NCBI RefSeq assembly: GCF_014779795.1
Contig: NZ_JACXZS010000008.1
Location: 138,778-202,777, forward strand
Direction of reading: 5' to 3'
Origin: Microbacterium helvum
Lineage (GTDB): Bacteria > Actinomycetota > Actinomycetes > Actinomycetales > Microbacteriaceae
Length of the DNA: 64,000 bases
Under the pieces are notes generated by a model that did no database searches, was not told the origin of the DNA, and saw nothing but the letters and a program-made list of their open reading frames with translations. Each line of letters begins with the position of its first letter. Position 1 is the stretch's first letter. This document shows, piece by piece, positions 52,034-60,733 of the stretch. A program made the translations under genes and the position numbers.

Positions 52034-53092
52034 ATGGACACCGAACCGATCATCCAAGCGCACGGCCTCACCAAGCGCTTCACCGTCAAGGGCAAGACCG
52101 TCGAGGCGGTCCAAGGCCTCACGTTCCGGGTGCAGCGCGGCGAGCTCGTCGCGTTCCTGGGCCCCAATGGCGCGGGCAAGTCCACCAGCCTGCGCATGCT
52201 CACCACCCTCATCCCGCCGACCTCGGGCACGGCGACGGTCGCGGGTTTCGACATCCTGACCCGGCCCGCCGACGTGCGGGCCCGCATCGGCTACGTCGGA
52301 CAGCTCACGAGCGGCAGCTTCTCGCAGCGCGCCCGCGACGAGCTGCTGAGCCAGGGCGCCTTCTACGGCATGTCGAAAGCCGCGGCCCGGCAGCGGGCCG
52401 ACGAGCTCATCGAATCGCTCGACCTCTCGGGCTTCGCGACCCGCACCGTGCAGCAGCTGTCGGGCGGGCAGAAGCGCCGGCTCGACATCGCGCTCGGCCT
52501 CATGCACGCGCCGCCGCTGCTGTTCCTCGACGAGCCGTCGACGGGCCTGGACCCTCAGAGCCGGGCGAACTTGTGGCAGCACATCCAGGAGCTGCGTCGC
52601 AGCCACGGCACGACCGTCTTCCTCACGACGCACTACCTCGAAGAGGCCGACCGCTACGCCGAACGCGTCATGGTCATGGACCGCGGCCGGGTCATCGCCG
52701 ACGACACCGCCGCGCGGCTGAAGGCCGACCTCGCGGGCGACGTGCTCACCTTCGGCTTCGACAGCGAAGAGGATGCCGCAGCCGCCGTTCCGGTGGTGCA
52801 GCGGCTCGCGGCGCGCGAGATCGTGCGGGAGGCGGCATCCCTCACGCTCATCGCGTCGGAAGGTGATGCGCTGCTGCCGGCGGCCGTGCGCGCGCTCGAC
52901 GCCGCGGGACTCACGGTGCGCACCGCGACGGGCGTGCCTCCGACGCTCGACGACGTGTTCCTCGCCCTCACGGGGCGGACGCTGCGCGAGGCCGGGGAGG
53001 GACAGGCCGAAGACACCCCGGAGGACGAGGATGCCGGGCGCCCGGCATCCCGAATCGAGAACGAAGCGATCACGACAGGAGCAGACCGATGA
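52034..53092 (+). CDS. ABC-exporter ATPase, daunorubicin-resistance (DrrA) type
   Basis: A 352-residue ATPase: Walker A GPNGAGKST, signature LSGGQKRR, Walker B LLFLDEPSTGLD, H-loop TTHYLEEAD. The DrrA-type C-terminal domain ends with PPTLDDVFLALTGRTLRE. The final 35 residues are acidic and variable. It likely drives drug or lipid-like export with the permease encoded next (four-base overlap). TAGCGT ends 7 bases before the ATG, so the transcript is probably leaderless. Confidence 0.92.
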   Translation: MDTEPIIQAHGLTKRFTVKGKTVEAVQGLTFRVQRGELVAFLGPNGAGKSTSLRMLTTLIPPTSGTATVAGFDILTRPADVRARIGYVGQLTSGSFSQRARDELLSQGAFYGMSKAAARQRADELIESLDLSGFATRTVQQLSGGQKRRLDIALGLMHAPPLLFLDEPSTGLDPQSRANLWQHIQELRRSHGTTVFLTTHYLEEADRYAERVMVMDRGRVIADDTAARLKADLAGDVLTFGFDSEEDAAAAVPVVQRLAAREIVREAASLTLIASEGDALLPAAVRALDAAGLTVRTATGVPPTLDDVFLALTGRTLREAGEGQAEDTPEDEDAGRPASRIENEAITTGADR

Positions 53093-53883
53093 GCGTGCAG
53101 ACCGAGACCCGACCCGATACCGCGGTGCGACCGAATGCGGCGCGCGACACCTGGAATGTGCTCACGCGCGAGCTGAAGCCGGTGGTCCGCGACCCGTTCA
53201 CGCTGATCTTCAGCCTGGTCCAGCCGCTCGTCTTCCTGGGGCTGTTCGCGCCGCTGCTGGTCGGCTCGTCAGGGGCGCCGGTGGGCGAGACGCTGCAGTG
53301 GTTCGTGCCGGGCGTGCTCGTCATGATCGTGCTGTTCGGCACCGGGGCGACCGGGTCGAACCTGCAGTACGAGATGATGACGGGCTCGCACGAGCGCACG
53401 CTCGTCGCACCGCTCGGTCGCTCGTCGCTGCTCGTCGGCCGGGCGCTGAAAGAGATCGCGCCGATCGTGGTTCAGGCGCTCGTGATCGTGCTGATCGCGT
53501 GGCCCTTCGGCTTCACGATCGACGTGCCGGGGCTCGTCATCGGGCTCGCGCTGCTGGCCGTCTTCGGCATTGGGCTCGGGGCGCTTTCGTACACGCTCGC
53601 GCTCAAGACGAAGGACCGCGAGTGGCTGTTCTGGGGCGTGCAGCAGACGCTGATCTTTCCGCTGCTGATCCTGTCGGGCATGCTGCTGCCGCTGGACGAA
53701 GGACCGGCGTGGATGCGCGCGGTCTCGACCGTGAACCCCGTCAACTGGGTCGTGCAGGCCGAGCGCGCGCTGTTCGCCGGCGACCTCGGCGACATCACTG
53801 TGCTGTGGGGCTGGATCGCCGCTGTCGCGCTGGCGGTGGTGGGGCTGGCGGTCGGCATTCGCGCGATGCGCAAGAGCAGCTGA
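53089..53883 (+). CDS. ABC-2 type exporter permease (DrrB-like)
   Basis: A 264-residue membrane protein with six helices and the ABC-2 landmark LPLDEGPAWMRAVSTVNPVNWVVQAERALF near the end, read in two parts (LPLDEGPAWMRAVS and NPVNWVVQAERALF). It has the size and topology of DrrB. Coupled to the ATPase by ATGA at 53089. Confidence 0.92.
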   Translation: MSVQTETRPDTAVRPNAARDTWNVLTRELKPVVRDPFTLIFSLVQPLVFLGLFAPLLVGSSGAPVGETLQWFVPGVLVMIVLFGTGATGSNLQYEMMTGSHERTLVAPLGRSSLLVGRALKEIAPIVVQALVIVLIAWPFGFTIDVPGLVIGLALLAVFGIGLGALSYTLALKTKDREWLFWGVQQTLIFPLLILSGMLLPLDEGPAWMRAVSTVNPVNWVVQAERALFAGDLGDITVLWGWIAAVALAVVGLAVGIRAMRKSS

Positions 53884-53886
53884 GCC

Positions 53887-54005
53887 CCTGGTCGTTGAGC
53901 GGAGGGCGCTCTCGCGCCCGAAGACGGAACGCCTCGAGCGCACGGCGCTGTCCGTGCGGTCGAGGCTTTCGTCTCACTCGTACCCGGCTCGCTCGACGAC
54001 CGGGC
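53887..54005. repeat. Intergenic inverted-repeat element (degenerate copy)
   Basis: The left end CCTGGTCGTTGAGCG and right end CGCTCGACGACCGGG are inverted relative to each other, with an inner 14-base-pair hairpin (CCTCGAGCGCACGG with its near complement). It shares its left end exactly with the element at 57326. Confidence 0.7.
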
Positions 54006-54012
54006 GCGGAGG

Positions 54013-55392
54013 TCACATCACGGGCGCGGGCGTGGACTGGGCGACGACCACGCGGTCGCCGCCGGCCAGCTTGGCCTCGTACATGGCGTGGTCTGCCGCA
54101 CGGATGAGCTGGTCCATGACGGGTGCGCCGTTGTTGCCGACGGTGATGAGGCCGATGCTCGCCGTGATCGACAGGTCGGGCGGCAGCTGGTCGTACGGCT
54201 CGGCGATGGCGGCGCGGATGCGGTCGGCCAGCGCGGCGCCGTCGACGCCGTCGACCGCGGCGACCGCGATGAACTCGTCGCCGCCGAAGCGGCCGAGCAC
54301 GTCCGTCTCGCGGATGGTGCGGCGCAGTCGCAGGCCGATCTCTCGCAGCAGCGCGTCTCCGGCGGTGTGACCCAGCAGGTCGTTCACGGACTTGAAGCCG
54401 TCGAGATCGATGAAGATCACGCTCAGGGCAGAGAATCCCTGCACCAGGGTGCGCGTGACGTCCTCTTCGATCAGACGGCGGGTCGGCAGCCCTGTCACCT
54501 CATCGTGCATGGCGGCGCGGCGCAGCGTGTCTTCCAGTCGGATGCGGGCGATCGCCTGGGCGGCCTGGTTCGAGAGCGCCTCGGCGAGTGGCACGGCCTC
54601 TTCGTCGAACTCGCGCCGGTGGTCGAAGTAGCAGACCATCGACCCCACGGCGTCGCCGTGCGAGCGCATCGGCGAGGCGATCGCCGCGTGCACACCGCCC
54701 GCACGATAGGCGTCGCCCATGCCGACGCCGGGCACGAACGCCTCCGCCTCCTCGGGGGACCGGATGATCACGACCTGTCCGCCCAGCATCGTCGCCGTGC
54801 CGGTGGGCGGCAGGGTGGCCGGCCAGTGGTCCGCGAGCGGGTTCACGCCGGCGCTCTGGCACAGGCCGTCGGGTCCACCGAGGTGCACGCTCACCGCGCT
54901 GGCGGCGAACGCGCGCTGCGCGACGTCCACGAGCAGTTCGGCCGCGTCGAGCTCCGACCTGACGTTGCCGAAGCCGACGGCGGAGTTGAGCAGGATCTGC
55001 AGTCGCTGCCGGCCTCGCTCGGTCTTCGCCTCGGCGCCCTGGAACCCGAGGTTGAACGCGGATCGCGTCGACACGTCGTACACGGCGATGCGTTCCACGC
55101 CCCTCTCGTCCAGGCCGAAGGAGCCGACGACCACGGGTCGCACCACGCCCGAGACGCCGTGCAGGGTGGCGTCGGTGGGGCGCTCGCCGTCCGCATCCGC
55201 CACCGGCATCCGCAGTGTCAGGAGCGCTTCGAGCGGCCGGCCGACCACGTCGTCACGATCGCAGTTGAGCCATTCCAGCAGCTGCGCGTTGGCGTCCAGG
55301 ATGGTGGAATCGCGGTCGACCGCAAGCAATCCGCATGTCGCAAGTCCTAGCATGGGGTGCTCACGGGATGCGGGGTCGTCAGGAAGCGACAT
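54013..55392 (-). CDS. Diguanylate cyclase: PAS-GAF-GGDEF
   Basis: A 459-residue soluble signalling protein. PAS-like region about 10-110 (AVDRDSTILDANAQLLEWL), GAF-like region about 130-285 and GGDEF domain about 295-455. GGDEF at 370-374 is intact, and RETD at 361-364 sits five residues before it, the exact position of the inhibitory I-site, so it should make cyclic di-GMP with product feedback. It has no membrane helix. It diverges from a MarR-type regulator gene, with an AT-rich, repeat-containing promoter between them. Confidence 0.93.
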   Translation of the reverse strand: MSLPDDPASREHPMLGLATCGLLAVDRDSTILDANAQLLEWLNCDRDDVVGRPLEALLTLRMPVADADGERPTDATLHGVSGVVRPVVVGSFGLDERGVERIAVYDVSTRSAFNLGFQGAEAKTERGRQRLQILLNSAVGFGNVRSELDAAELLVDVAQRAFAASAVSVHLGGPDGLCQSAGVNPLADHWPATLPPTGTATMLGGQVVIIRSPEEAEAFVPGVGMGDAYRAGGVHAAIASPMRSHGDAVGSMVCYFDHRREFDEEAVPLAEALSNQAAQAIARIRLEDTLRRAAMHDEVTGLPTRRLIEEDVTRTLVQGFSALSVIFIDLDGFKSVNDLLGHTAGDALLREIGLRLRRTIRETDVLGRFGGDEFIAVAAVDGVDGAALADRIRAAIAEPYDQLPPDLSITASIGLITVGNNGAPVMDQLIRAADHAMYEAKLAGGDRVVVAQSTPAPVM

Positions 55393-55506
55393 CCGATCGG
55401 AGCCTTTCCGTTGGTCACGATTGCCTCCTGGCGTCTGCGCCAATGTCCGGGGGTGGTGGGCGGCGTGATGCGCCGCGTCGGCGCGTAACCTCCACTGTAC
55501 CCCGAT

Positions 55507-55536
55507 ATTTAGACAATTTAGATAAATCTACTAAAT
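55507..55536. promoter_or_regulatory. AT-rich repeats between the GGDEF and MarR genes
   Basis: ATTTAGA occurs twice with a 9-base period (55507 and 55516). TTTAG/CTAAA form an inverted pair (55517-55521 and 55531-55535), and AGATAAATCT (55520-55529) is a 10-base palindrome. This is strikingly AT-rich for the window and probably combines promoter and MarR operator. Confidence 0.6.
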
Positions 55537-55586
55537 ACTCGCGATCTGAGATATTCTGCTGGCGAGTGACTTGGGAGAATGACGGG

Positions 55587-56027
55587 ATGGCGAACCACGC
55601 ACCGGCGCTGACTCTCGGGCAGGCGCTGCGCCAGTACCTCGACGCGCGCAATGCTGCGATGGCGACAGCGCGCGCCAGCCTCGGCATCAGCGAGATCGAT
55701 GCCCGGGCCCTCCTCTTCGTCGTCGGCAATCCGGGAACCCGTCCCACGGCGCTGCGCGAGTACCTCGGGATCACCTCCGCGGGCGTGACGACGCTCATCG
55801 ACCGGCTTGTCGGTCGTTCGCTCGTGCGACGCGACGTCGATCCGAACGACCGCCGGGTGAACCGCATCACCGCGACGATCGACATCGCCGAGGACCCGTG
55901 GTCTGCTTTGAACCGGTTCGACGACGACTTCGACGTCGCCGTCGGGGCGGCCGATCAATCGCTTGTCGGACACACCGCAGCTCTGCTGGCGTCTCTCACT
56001 GCCACCACTGTCGGCGTGCGGCGCTGA
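55587..56027 (+). CDS. MarR-type winged-helix regulator near cyclic-di-GMP genes
   Basis: A 146-residue regulator: GISEIDARALLFVVGNPGTR leads into REYLGITSAGVTTLIDRLV (recognition helix) and SLVRRDVDPNDRRVNRI (wing). The family usually senses small aromatic or oxidative signals. It is divergent from the diguanylate cyclase and 0.5 kb from the EAL gene on the same strand, so it may set cyclic-di-GMP output (inference). The ATG at 55587 is preferred; upstream in-frame codons fall in the AT-rich promoter. Confidence 0.87.
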   Translation: MANHAPALTLGQALRQYLDARNAAMATARASLGISEIDARALLFVVGNPGTRPTALREYLGITSAGVTTLIDRLVGRSLVRRDVDPNDRRVNRITATIDIAEDPWSALNRFDDDFDVAVGAADQSLVGHTAALLASLTATTVGVRR

Positions 56028-56032
56028 CGTGC

Positions 56033-56377
56033 TCAGGCGACGGTGTCGCCCTGAGATGTCCGCGACTTCTCTTCGAGGAACGCGCAGAGCTCTGATACGG
56101 CTGCCAACTCGGCCGACAGCTCGAGCAGACCGGGGGCGTCCAGGACGACGGCTTCTTCTCGCGGCTCCATCGTCGCGACCCATCCGGAGGCGTCCCGCGT
56201 GGCGGGCTGGATGAAGACGGCGGTCGAAGCATGGTCGAGCCGGAACACCACCAGCCCCGTGTCCGCACCACCGTCGCCGTCCTGCACCGTCACGCGTGCG
56301 GAGCCGGCCAGCGGTCTTCCCATCTCCCGGTACTCGGCGAGCCAAGACTCCAACGTCTCCAGATTCCGAAACGCCAT
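56033..56377 (-). CDS. Uncharacterised small acidic protein
   Basis: A 114-residue soluble protein (MAFRNLETLESWLAEYREMG, later VVFRLDHASTAVFIQPATRD). I do not recognise the family. A strong AGGAGG ribosome-binding site before the ATG, and a stop only 5 bases from the convergent MarR stop, make it a credible gene. It lies between the GGDEF and EAL genes. Confidence 0.7.
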   Translation of the reverse strand: MAFRNLETLESWLAEYREMGRPLAGSARVTVQDGDGGADTGLVVFRLDHASTAVFIQPATRDASGWVATMEPREEAVVLDAPGLLELSAELAAVSELCAFLEEKSRTSQGDTVA

Positions 56378-56554
56378 CGCGATCCTCCTGAATCGTCTGC
56401 GACGACAAAAGTATAGGGAGGCCGCAGACTCGTCCTCGAGGCGTGATGGCCGCCGCGCCGCCGCGCGACTCGCGCACGGGGGAGGACTGTAGCCGATCGC
56501 AGCGACGTGCGCCGGGGCTTGCGTCGGAGGCATCCATCCGGGCTGACTTGAGGG

Positions 56555-57301
56555 ATGCCTCGCACGGAAGCCCTCGCGGACCAACTGGCCGCCGCGGTCC
56601 ATGGTCCTGAGATCTTCGCCGTCTACCAGCCGCAGGTGTCGTTGGAGAGCGGATCGATCGTGGCCGCGGAGGCACTGTGCCGGTGGCGGCATCCCCGGCT
56701 CGGGGACGTCGACCCGGTCACCATGATCGAGGTCGCAGAGCGCACGGGAGCGATCCACGCGCTGGGCAGACGGATGCTCGGCGACTGCCTCGACACGCTC
56801 GTCGAATGGCGCGAGATGGGCCGCGCGTGGGCGGTGACGCTCAATGTGTCGCCGGTGCAGTTCGACGACGAGTCGTTCGCCGGTCATGTCGCCGCAGAGT
56901 TCGCACGGCGGGAGTGCGCACCCGGATCGCTCGTGATCGAGCTCTCGCACGACAGCGTCACGATCGACGAAAGGGCGGTGCTGCCGCAGTTGCGCATGCT
57001 GCACGATCGCGGCGTGGAGATCTCGCTCGGCGACTACGGTTCGGGCACGCCGACCCGCGAGCGGCTGCGGCGCCTGCCCCTCACCGAGGTGAAGATCCCG
57101 GGGCACCTGGTCCGGGCCGTGGAGCCCGGGGCTCGATCAGCTCTGCACGCCGAGGTCGAGCGCGCGCACGCCGACGGGCTGCGCGTGGTGGCGGAGGGCA
57201 TCGAGACCCTCACGCACCTCGACATCGCAGTCCAGCTGGGCTGCGATCGCGCGCAGGGCTTCCTCATCCGCGAACCGGACGCCGAGATCGTGTTCCCGTG
57301 A
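56555..57301 (+). CDS. EAL-domain protein with altered metal-site motif
   Basis: A 248-residue stand-alone EAL domain. Retained: E39 of EAL (EALCRWRHP), N97 (LNVSPVQF), E129 (VIEL), K180, E214 (AEGIET) and Q234 (QGF). Altered: the usual DDFGTG is G159-D160-Y-G-S-G, losing the first metal-binding aspartate, and VKID is VKIP. Phosphodiesterase activity is therefore doubtful, and the protein may bind cyclic di-GMP without cleaving it. It is compatible with a signalling pair with the GGDEF protein at 54013. Confidence 0.88.
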   Translation: MPRTEALADQLAAAVHGPEIFAVYQPQVSLESGSIVAAEALCRWRHPRLGDVDPVTMIEVAERTGAIHALGRRMLGDCLDTLVEWREMGRAWAVTLNVSPVQFDDESFAGHVAAEFARRECAPGSLVIELSHDSVTIDERAVLPQLRMLHDRGVEISLGDYGSGTPTRERLRRLPLTEVKIPGHLVRAVEPGARSALHAEVERAHADGLRVVAEGIETLTHLDIAVQLGCDRAQGFLIREPDAEIVFP

Positions 57302-57325
57302 CGAACAGCGAGCGAAGCGGCCCTT

Positions 57326-57474
57326 CCTGGTCGTTGAGCGAGCGAAGCGAGACGAAACGCGTCTCGCCGCGGATCGGACCCGGCCACGCACGCGACACAC
57401 GCGTGGGTCGGGTTCGCGAGAGCGTCTCGCCGCGTTTCGTCTTCGCTCGTTCCTCGCTCCGCTCAACGACCAGG
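57326..57474. repeat. Intergenic inverted-repeat element with 15-base ends
   Basis: CCTGGTCGTTGAGCG at the left end and its exact complement CGCTCAACGACCAGG at the right end. GAGACGAAACGCG and CGCGTTTCGTC extend the pairing inward with small bulges. It fits the 260-base space between the EAL gene and the gene at 57562. Related pieces occur in several other gaps of the window. Confidence 0.8.
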
Positions 57475-57561
57475 ACGGAATGGGTCGCTGCTCGGCAACA
57501 GGTGTGCAACGGGTTCGGGCAAGTGGCGGGGTCGCCGGAACGGCGGACCTAGGATCAGAGG

Positions 57562-60500
57562 ATGACGACGGCGCGACGGCGAGGCATCCTCGCCGTCATC
57601 ACCGCCATCGTGCTGATCGCGCTCGGAGCGGGGGTCGCGCTCGCCGTCGGCGATGCGCTCGGCATCCGCACCGAGCCGGCCCCGCAGATGCAGCCCGCGG
57701 CGGCCGTCGCCACGCCGGCGACCGAACCCGTCGCACCGCCCGAGATCACCGCCGTCGACGTGCCCGACACCGAGGGCTTCGGTGTCGCCATCGACGAACT
57801 GCGTGATGCGATCGCGGACGCCCCCGAGACGCGGGGTTCGACTTCCCTCACCGTCCCGAAGGTGTACGACGCGCGCTATGCGCCGGACGACGACTCGTAC
57901 GCCCTGGCCGGCGACGCGAGCGCGCTGACCGTCACGGCCGCGACCGAGACCGGCGCGACGCGCGCGATCTACGACCTGGCCGCGCAGGTGCGGGCCGCGA
58001 AGCCGCTGACGGATCTCATCGGCGCGCACGAGGCATCCGCTCTTCCTCTCCGGATGACCGACCTCGGCGCCGTCGGCGTCACGCCGAACCCCGCCGAGTG
58101 GGAGTCCGGCGACGACTACTCGCACGCGTCGAAGGCATTCGCCGACGTGTTCGAGACCGAGGCGCCGTACATCGACCAGACCGCGCTCGCCGCGGCATAC
58201 GACGACTTCGACCTCTTCTTGCGGCACTCGCTGGCGAACGGGTTCAACGCCGTGGCGTTCCCCGGGTTCGTGGAGTTCGTGACCTTCGACGACGTGCCCG
58301 GCGGTCCGGTCTACGCCGAGGGCGACGAGCACCGTGCGAAGGCGCGCGCACTGCGCGAGGCGTTCGCGCCGTTCTGGGAGCGCGCCGACGAACTGGGCGT
58401 GAAGGTCTTCCTCCGCACCGACATGCTGGCACTCACCGGCCCGCTGGAGCAGTACCTCCAGGGTCGGTTCGGGTCGCTCGACACCGAGAACCCCGAACTG
58501 TGGGACGTCTACACCGCCGGCCTCGACGAGCTCTACGACGCCGTGCCCGCGCTCGACGGCGTGCTCATCCGCATCGGCGAGGCGGGTCCCGTCTACGACG
58601 TGGGCGGCTGGGACTACTACTCCGCCCTCAAGGTCACCACCGTCGACGCCGTGCGCGCGATGCTCGAGGCCTTCACGGGGCAGGCCGAGGCATCCGATCG
58701 CGAAGTGATCTTCCGCACCTGGTCGGTCGGGGTGGGCGCCGTCGGCGACATGCACACCGACAGCGACTCGTACGAAGCGGTGCTCGGCGGCATCGACTCG
58801 CCCGCTCTCATCGTGTCGACGAAGTACACGCTCGGCGACTTCTACACCTGGCTGCCCCTCAACGACACGCTCGAGCAGGGCTCGCAGCGACGCATCGTCG
58901 AGCTGCAGAGCCGCCGCGAGTTCGAGAACTTCGGCGCCTTCGCCAACGACCTCGGCAGCGAGTACCAGTGGGCGCTGCAGCAGCTGCTCGCTGCGAACGA
59001 CCGTATCGAGGGCGTGTGGGTGTGGACGCAGGACGGCGGGCCGTGGCGCGCCGGACCCATGACGCTGTACCTCAAGGCGGGATTCTGGCAGCTGTACGAG
59101 CTGAACACGCAGGTGGCGGCATCCCTCGCCCGCGACCCGTCAGCCGACGTGACGCAGGTGACCGAGGACTGGGCGCGCGAGTGGTTCTCGACCGACCCGG
59201 CGACCGTCGACGCGATCGTCTCGGCCATGGAGCAGTCCCGCGACGCCATCGCTCACGGGCAGTACATCGCGCCGTTCGCGCAGCAGCGGGTGTTCGCGAT
59301 CGGCCTCGAACCGCCGCCTATGATGTGGATCTTCGAGTGGGACATCCTCACCGGCGACTCCGCCGTGCTCGACGTCATGTACTCGATCGTCCGGGATGCC
59401 GACGGCGGCATCGACGCCGCCATCGCCGACGGTGAGGCGGCCGTGTCGACGGCGGCGGAGATGCGCGACACGGTCGCGTCGACGGATGCCGCCACCTGGC
59501 GTTCGCCCGAGATCCGCGACGCCTTCGTGTCGGCGCTGGACTACGAGGTCGACACGCTGCGGCTGCTGTCGTCGTACCGGTCGCTGATCCTGCACCAGGG
59601 GGAGTGGCACGACACGCTGTCGCCCGACGCGCGCGCCGCGTGGGATGCCGACCGTGCGACCTTCGAGAAGCTCGCCGCCGCGCACCTGAAGGCGTACGAC
59701 GGCGACATCGACCACCCCGCGCTCAACCTCACGGCCGCGCGCCTGGGCATCGAGCGATCCGAGCGCGATGACACGATGGCCTGGCTCGCCCGCGGCCTGC
59801 TCGTGCTCGCGGTCGCCTGGGTCGTCATCGGCATGATCGCCGCCCGCACCAGCCTGGTGCGCCGCCCCGGTGCGGCCGCAGCGCGCGCGACGTGGATCGC
59901 GTCGACCCGGCCCTGGAGAGCTCGCGAGTCGACGCTCGGCATGCTCGAGCTCGACCGCTGGCTGCTGCTCATCATCCCGGCGGCGCTGCTGGTCGCCACG
60001 CGCGCCGTGCAGACCTCGTTCCTGTCGTGGACCCACGTCGCGGTCGTCATCGGCGCCTGGGCCGTGTTCGCGCTCGTGATGCGGCTGTTCGTGCGACGGC
60101 GCTCACCGTGGCCGGTCATCGCCGCGGTCGGCGGGGTCGTGATGCTGCGCTGCATCGTCACCCTGTTCGCGCTGTCGTTCACCGGACCGGGCGGCTACTG
60201 GTACGCGTTCTGGACCGAGCCGGTGCTGCGCACCATCTACATCGCCATCGCGTTCGCCCTGTTCGTGTGGGTGTTCGTCGCCGCCGGCTGGGCGCTCTCG
60301 GCCCAGGTGGGCGCCCGCCGCGGCACCGGGTACGTGCTGGCAGCCGTCGGCGCGGGCCTGCTGGTGCCGTCGGTGGTGGTCGGCGCCATCGGACTCGAAG
60401 CAGCCCTCACCGTCTGGAACGACGAGATGGGCCTGCTGCCGTGGGGCCTCGCCCGCATCCTCGGCATCACGACGTACCTCGACATCCCGTCCGAGACGCC

Positions 60501-60600
60501 GTGGTTCGCTGCCGGGTTCGCCGCCGTGCTGCTCATCGCCGGCGTGCTGCTCGCTGTGCCGTGGAGCAGGCGGCGGTCGGCGGCATCCCCTCGTCCCTGA
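57562..60600 (+). CDS. Membrane-anchored glycosidase-like protein with a polytopic C-terminal domain
   Basis: A 1012-residue protein. A membrane helix lies at about 8-30, then an N-terminal domain (60-150) with ATRAIYDLAAQVRAA, the pattern of the GH67/GH20/GH84 N-terminal domain. A large extracytoplasmic region of about 150-730 follows, resembling a TIM barrel with helical region as in alpha-glucuronidases (NGFNAVAFPGFVEF, GVWVWTQDGGPW). About seven transmembrane helices occupy 738-1000. A glycosidase-like domain joined to a multi-helix membrane tail is unusual. Enzyme activity is inferred from fold resemblance only; the catalytic acids could not be assigned. TAGGAT 7 bases before the ATG indicates a leaderless transcript. 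Confidence 0.7.
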   Translation: MTTARRRGILAVITAIVLIALGAGVALAVGDALGIRTEPAPQMQPAAAVATPATEPVAPPEITAVDVPDTEGFGVAIDELRDAIADAPETRGSTSLTVPKVYDARYAPDDDSYALAGDASALTVTAATETGATRAIYDLAAQVRAAKPLTDLIGAHEASALPLRMTDLGAVGVTPNPAEWESGDDYSHASKAFADVFETEAPYIDQTALAAAYDDFDLFLRHSLANGFNAVAFPGFVEFVTFDDVPGGPVYAEGDEHRAKARALREAFAPFWERADELGVKVFLRTDMLALTGPLEQYLQGRFGSLDTENPELWDVYTAGLDELYDAVPALDGVLIRIGEAGPVYDVGGWDYYSALKVTTVDAVRAMLEAFTGQAEASDREVIFRTWSVGVGAVGDMHTDSDSYEAVLGGIDSPALIVSTKYTLGDFYTWLPLNDTLEQGSQRRIVELQSRREFENFGAFANDLGSEYQWALQQLLAANDRIEGVWVWTQDGGPWRAGPMTLYLKAGFWQLYELNTQVAASLARDPSADVTQVTEDWAREWFSTDPATVDAIVSAMEQSRDAIAHGQYIAPFAQQRVFAIGLEPPPMMWIFEWDILTGDSAVLDVMYSIVRDADGGIDAAIADGEAAVSTAAEMRDTVASTDAATWRSPEIRDAFVSALDYEVDTLRLLSSYRSLILHQGEWHDTLSPDARAAWDADRATFEKLAAAHLKAYDGDIDHPALNLTAARLGIERSERDDTMAWLARGLLVLAVAWVVIGMIAARTSLVRRPGAAAARATWIASTRPWRARESTLGMLELDRWLLLIIPAALLVATRAVQTSFLSWTHVAVVIGAWAVFALVMRLFVRRRSPWPVIAAVGGVVMLRCIVTLFALSFTGPGGYWYAFWTEPVLRTIYIAIAFALFVWVFVAAGWALSAQVGARRGTGYVLAAVGAGLLVPSVVVGAIGLEAALTVWNDEMGLLPWGLARILGITTYLDIPSETPWFAAGFAAVLLIAGVLLAVPWSRRRSAASPRP

Positions 60601-60733
60601 GGCGCACGGGATCCTTCGCACCTCGTCCCCTCCGGAAGAGGGGGATACGGCTCCGGAATTGGTCAGATGATCAAGAAAGGGGGCGTAACGTAGAAGGATC
60701 CCCTCCCCGAATCGATTCGAAAAGGTGTTTGTC

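Noticed and set aside
57463..58755. 430-residue minus-strand open frame
   Set aside because: Shadow of the glycosidase-like gene; it also runs through the inverted-repeat element.
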